NCBI GenBank assembly: GCA_017959645.1
Contig: JAGDAE010000190.1
Coordinates: 1 to 8,100 of the forward strand
DNA from: Kiritimatiellia bacterium
GTDB lineage: Bacteria > Verrucomicrobiota > Kiritimatiellia > RFP12 > UBA1067
DNA: 8,100 bases
Direction of reading: 5' to 3'
A model generated the notes under the pieces. That model was not told where the DNA came from. It did not search any database and saw only the letters and a program-made list of their open reading frames with translations. This document shows, piece after piece, positions 6,254 through 8,100 of this stretch (its first letter is position 1; every line of letters begins with the position of its first letter). The position numbers and the translations under genes are program-made.

Positions 6254-7861
6254 ATGAAACGCATGCTCGCTCTTGCTTGCGGCGGCATCGCCGCGACTAC
6301 GGCGTTTGGCGCTCCCGACCCGGCTCCGATCGTCTCGGCCGGACTGTTCAAGAACGGGAATGTCGTGCTTGTTCGCAGGATAACGCCAGAAAACGGGGTG
6401 GCGACGGTCGAGATTCCCGAGTGCTTGCCCGCGTACGGCACGTTCTGGCATGCGTCGCAGACGCCGGTCAAGGTAACGACGGTGCGCGAGCCGGTGAAGG
6501 TCGAGGTCGTGTTCCGCGCCGATTCGCGGATCGGGGCTTTGCTGGCCGACGCCGAAAAGAATCCGGACAGGACGGTGACCGTGTCCGCGCTTCCGGGCGA
6601 AACGCCCTCCGACGCATTCTTCACCGTCGAAGGCGAGTGCCTTGAAAGCCGGCTCCAGGAATCGCTTCGCATCCGGCTCGCGTCGGGGTCGGTCGTCGCT
6701 GTCGACAAGTCGCTTGTGGTGTCCAGCAAGGGACTTGAAGATCCGGAAACCGGTGCGGAGCGCAAATCGCGTTACTGGAGGTTCGAGGGCGGCGAGGAGC
6801 CGTTTCTGGTCGGGTATCTGACCAAAGGCGCGGCCTGGGCGCCGTCCTATCTGCTGAGGCTCGGCCGGGACGATCGGGCCGTTCTTCTCATGAGCGCCGA
6901 GATCCGCAACGAAATTGCCGACTGGCAGGACGTCGACGTGTCGCTCATCTCTGGGTTCCCGTCCATCCTCTATGCCGGGGCAAACGCTCTGATCGGCGAC
7001 AGGCAAATCGGCGAATTCGCCCAGGAGATCGGCCAAACCGAGTCTGGCGGCGCGGGAAGGTTCCTCGCAAAGGCCAGAGCCGGCGCGCTGTCGCAGGTGG
7101 CCAGCTTCATCCCCGGCGAGTTCAAAGCCGGCGCCAGTCTTGCCGCCTACGGAGCGGAGGGTTTGGAGGCGGGATCCGGCTCTGACGTCCACTATCGCCC
7201 CGTCGGACGGCTCTCGCTCGGAAAAGACGCCACCGTCATGTTGCCGCTAGGCGCCAAGGAGACGGATGTCAAACGCATCGTCGACTGGCATATCGGCGAC
7301 AGCCGCAACATCTGGGGGCAGCCGGAGCGGAACGTCGAGAATGGACAGGAGCAGGAACTCTGGGACTCGGTAAAGTTCAAAAATCCGTTCGATTTTCCGC
7401 TCTCGACAGGTGCGATCGAGATCGCCGAAGACGGCCGTATCGTCGGCCAGGCGCAATGCAAGTGGACGAATCCCGGCGACGAGACGCTGACGAGAATCAC
7501 GAAGGCGTTGAGCGTAAAGGGATGGTATGACGAGGAGAGCGACGGCAAAGGCGTGCGAAGCAAGATCGAGTCGCTCGCTCCGGGAGAACGGTTCCGCTAC
7601 AACGGCTCCGATTACCGCAAGGAGGAAGTGACTGCGAAAATACGCGTCCGCAACTTTCGCAAGGATCCTGCGACATTGAACGTGAAGAAGGTCTTCTCTG
7701 GCGAATTGGTCGAGAGCGACTTCGACCCGGCCAAGACGCGCAACCTGCCGGCGCGCGACGGACGTGCCAATGTCGAGCGCGAACTTGTCTGGGAATTCGA
7801 CCTAATGCCGGGAGAGACGAAAGAGATCAAAATCGTCTACTGGCTCTGGGTGATGATGTAA
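6254..7861 (+). CDS. Secreted DUF4139-domain protein of unknown function
   Basis: The 535-residue product begins with a likely Sec signal peptide (MKRMLALACGGIAATTAFGA, cleavage probably after AFG-A near 20). The N-terminal part (about 23-75) resembles the DUF4140-type opening seen with DUF4139 proteins: GLFKNGNVVLVRR (30-42), then VEIPECLPAYGTFWHAS (52-68). The DUF4139 part starts near 184 with LVGYLTKGAAWAPSYLLRL (185-203), AEIRNEIADWQDVDVSLISGFPS (215-237), and closes with LVWEFDLMPGETKEIKIVYWLWV (511-533), matching the usual terminal beta-strands. The coiled coil that commonly separates the two domains in MuiA-like proteins is not visible. DUF4139 proteins have no established biochemical activity, so I assign none. 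The gene starts 16 bp after the DUF1080 stop, so it is probably co-transcribed; its signal peptide puts it in the same compartment as the sugar enzymes. It is the last gene before the non-coding region. Assignment to the DUF4139 family is fairly sure; a role in sugar use is guesswork. Confidence 0.8.
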   Translation: MKRMLALACGGIAATTAFGAPDPAPIVSAGLFKNGNVVLVRRITPENGVATVEIPECLPAYGTFWHASQTPVKVTTVREPVKVEVVFRADSRIGALLADAEKNPDRTVTVSALPGETPSDAFFTVEGECLESRLQESLRIRLASGSVVAVDKSLVVSSKGLEDPETGAERKSRYWRFEGGEEPFLVGYLTKGAAWAPSYLLRLGRDDRAVLLMSAEIRNEIADWQDVDVSLISGFPSILYAGANALIGDRQIGEFAQEIGQTESGGAGRFLAKARAGALSQVASFIPGEFKAGASLAAYGAEGLEAGSGSDVHYRPVGRLSLGKDATVMLPLGAKETDVKRIVDWHIGDSRNIWGQPERNVENGQEQELWDSVKFKNPFDFPLSTGAIEIAEDGRIVGQAQCKWTNPGDETLTRITKALSVKGWYDEESDGKGVRSKIESLAPGERFRYNGSDYRKEEVTAKIRVRNFRKDPATLNVKKVFSGELVESDFDPAKTRNLPARDGRANVERELVWEFDLMPGETKEIKIVYWLWVMM

Positions 7862-7896
7862 TCTGCTTCCCTGCGGCCGTTGCTCCCGCCGGAAAA

Positions 7897-7984
7897 CATA
7901 TGAGGGGTTTCGGCAAAACATAAGGGGGTAAGGACGATTTTATATGGGCGCTTTCCCGATTTCATATGGCGGTTGACGGGGTTT
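7897..7984 (+). repeat. Four degenerate 22-bp tandem direct repeats (CATATG-type)
   Basis: Four units start at 7897, 7919, 7941 and 7963, exactly 22 bp apart. Unit starts read CATATGAGGG, CATAAGGGGG, TATATGGGCG and CATATGGCGG; unit ends read GCAAAA, CGATTT, CGATTT and GGGTTT. Columns 2, 3, 4, 6 and 10 are invariant, and 17 of the 22 columns agree in at least three units. The period is not a multiple of three and the + strand has no plausible gene here, so a protein repeat is unlikely. A 22-bp phase is about two helical turns and would place each CATATG on the same face of the DNA, as in an array of protein-binding sites. The array ends 16 bp before a possible -10 element, which fits an operator or activator region. 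An iteron-like origin element or a decayed minisatellite is also possible. Confidence 0.75.
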
Positions 7985-7997
7985 GCAAGGCGGCGAA

Positions 7998-8006
7998 TGT
8001 TACAAT
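7998..8006 (+). promoter_or_regulatory. Possible extended -10 promoter
   Basis: TGTTACAAT (TG, one base, then TACAAT at 8001-8006) fits an extended -10 element with one mismatch to TATAAT. A TTGACG at 7973-7978 resembles a -35 box, but the spacer to TACAAT is 22 bp, too long for a standard sigma-70 promoter; from TTGACG, 17 bp leads only to a poor AATGTT. The site sits just after the tandem repeats and would drive a gene beyond the right edge. Confidence 0.35.
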
Positions 8007-8008
8007 CA

Positions 8009-8041
8009 GGTCTGACCAAAATGTAATATTCGCGAATGGTC
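8009..8041 (+). promoter_or_regulatory. Inverted-repeat cluster with a perfect 10-bp palindrome; possible operator
   Basis: Three dyads overlap. GGTC (8009-8012) faces GACC (8014-8017) around one base. GACCA (8014-8018) can also pair with TGGTC (8037-8041). ATTCGCGAAT at 8028-8037 is a perfect palindrome. The shared GACC could pair with either partner, but the stems are short, and there is no U-run to make a terminator. Lying just downstream of the possible promoter, it suits a repressor site; I do not recognise it as the site of any named regulator. Confidence 0.35.
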
Positions 8042-8100
8042 GAGCGATGAAAAGCGCGGATGCATTTTCGTGTGAAAAGAACAATGTGTAGGGTTTGTGA

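Noticed and set aside
4879..6765. 628-codon open frame on the minus strand
   Set aside because: It is antisense to the well-supported oxidoreductase, DUF1080 and DUF4139 genes; low-complexity composition, no family motif.
7873..7896. Possible terminator after the DUF4139 gene
   Set aside because: Only a 4-bp GCGG/CCGC stem with a 9-base loop, followed by A residues, not T. Too weak to call.
7897..7984. CRISPR array
   Set aside because: The 22-bp spacing leaves no room for spacers between repeats of normal CRISPR length, the units are degenerate, and no cas gene is present in the window.
7837..8019. 60-codon open frame on the minus strand across the tandem repeats
   Set aside because: It runs into the end of the DUF4139 gene, reads the 22-bp repeats in shifting frames and has no recognisable domain.
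8047..8091. 14-codon open frame (MKSADAFSCEKNNV), possible leader peptide
   Set aside because: No Shine-Dalgarno sequence and no run of regulatory codons; chance occurrence is likely.
8060..8100. ATG with a frame open to the right edge (MHFRVKRTMCRVC)
   Set aside because: Only 13 codons visible, no clear ribosome site, no recognisable motif. It might be the start of the next gene, but this cannot be judged here.

Overview
This window looks like a chromosomal segment from a GC-rich, Gram-negative-type heterotroph, most likely a member of the PVC group (Kiritimatiellota, Lentisphaerota, Verrucomicrobiota or Planctomycetota). The reason is the gene mix: a Tat-exported Gfo/Idh/MocA dehydrogenase coupled to a DUF1080 (3-keto-disaccharide hydrolase) protein, a GH3 glycosidase and a DUF4139 protein. 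That mix is typical of polysaccharide-degrading PVC bacteria. The phylum is an inference; there is no marker RNA in the window.

All seven genes are on the + strand and very tightly packed. They are: the 3' part of a GH3 glycosidase (1-1722); nusB (1737-2186); ribD (2161-3141); ribE, riboflavin synthase (3141-3767); a Tat-signal Gfo/Idh/MocA oxidoreductase (3782-5119); a secreted DUF1080 protein (5116-6237); and a secreted DUF4139 protein (6254-7861). Junctions are 14-16 bp gaps or overlaps of 1, 4 and 26 bp, and I see no convincing terminator between them. They could form one transcription unit, or two or three with internal promoters I cannot see.

Functionally there are two themes. The middle block (nusB, ribD, ribE) is housekeeping: transcription antitermination and flavin synthesis. 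The flanks (GH3; Gfo/Idh/MocA plus DUF1080) are carbohydrate catabolism. The oxidoreductase/DUF1080 pair fits the known 3-keto-glycoside route, in which a sugar is oxidised at C3 and the glycosidic bond is then cleaved, here probably in the periplasm. The DUF4139 protein has no assignable function.

The last 239 bp (7862-8100) are non-coding and visibly richer in A and T than the genes. They hold the most unusual signal in the window: four degenerate direct repeats exactly 22 bp apart (7897-7984), followed by a possible extended -10 promoter (7998-8006) and an inverted-repeat cluster containing a perfect 10-bp palindrome (8009-8041). This looks like the control region of a gene beyond the right edge.
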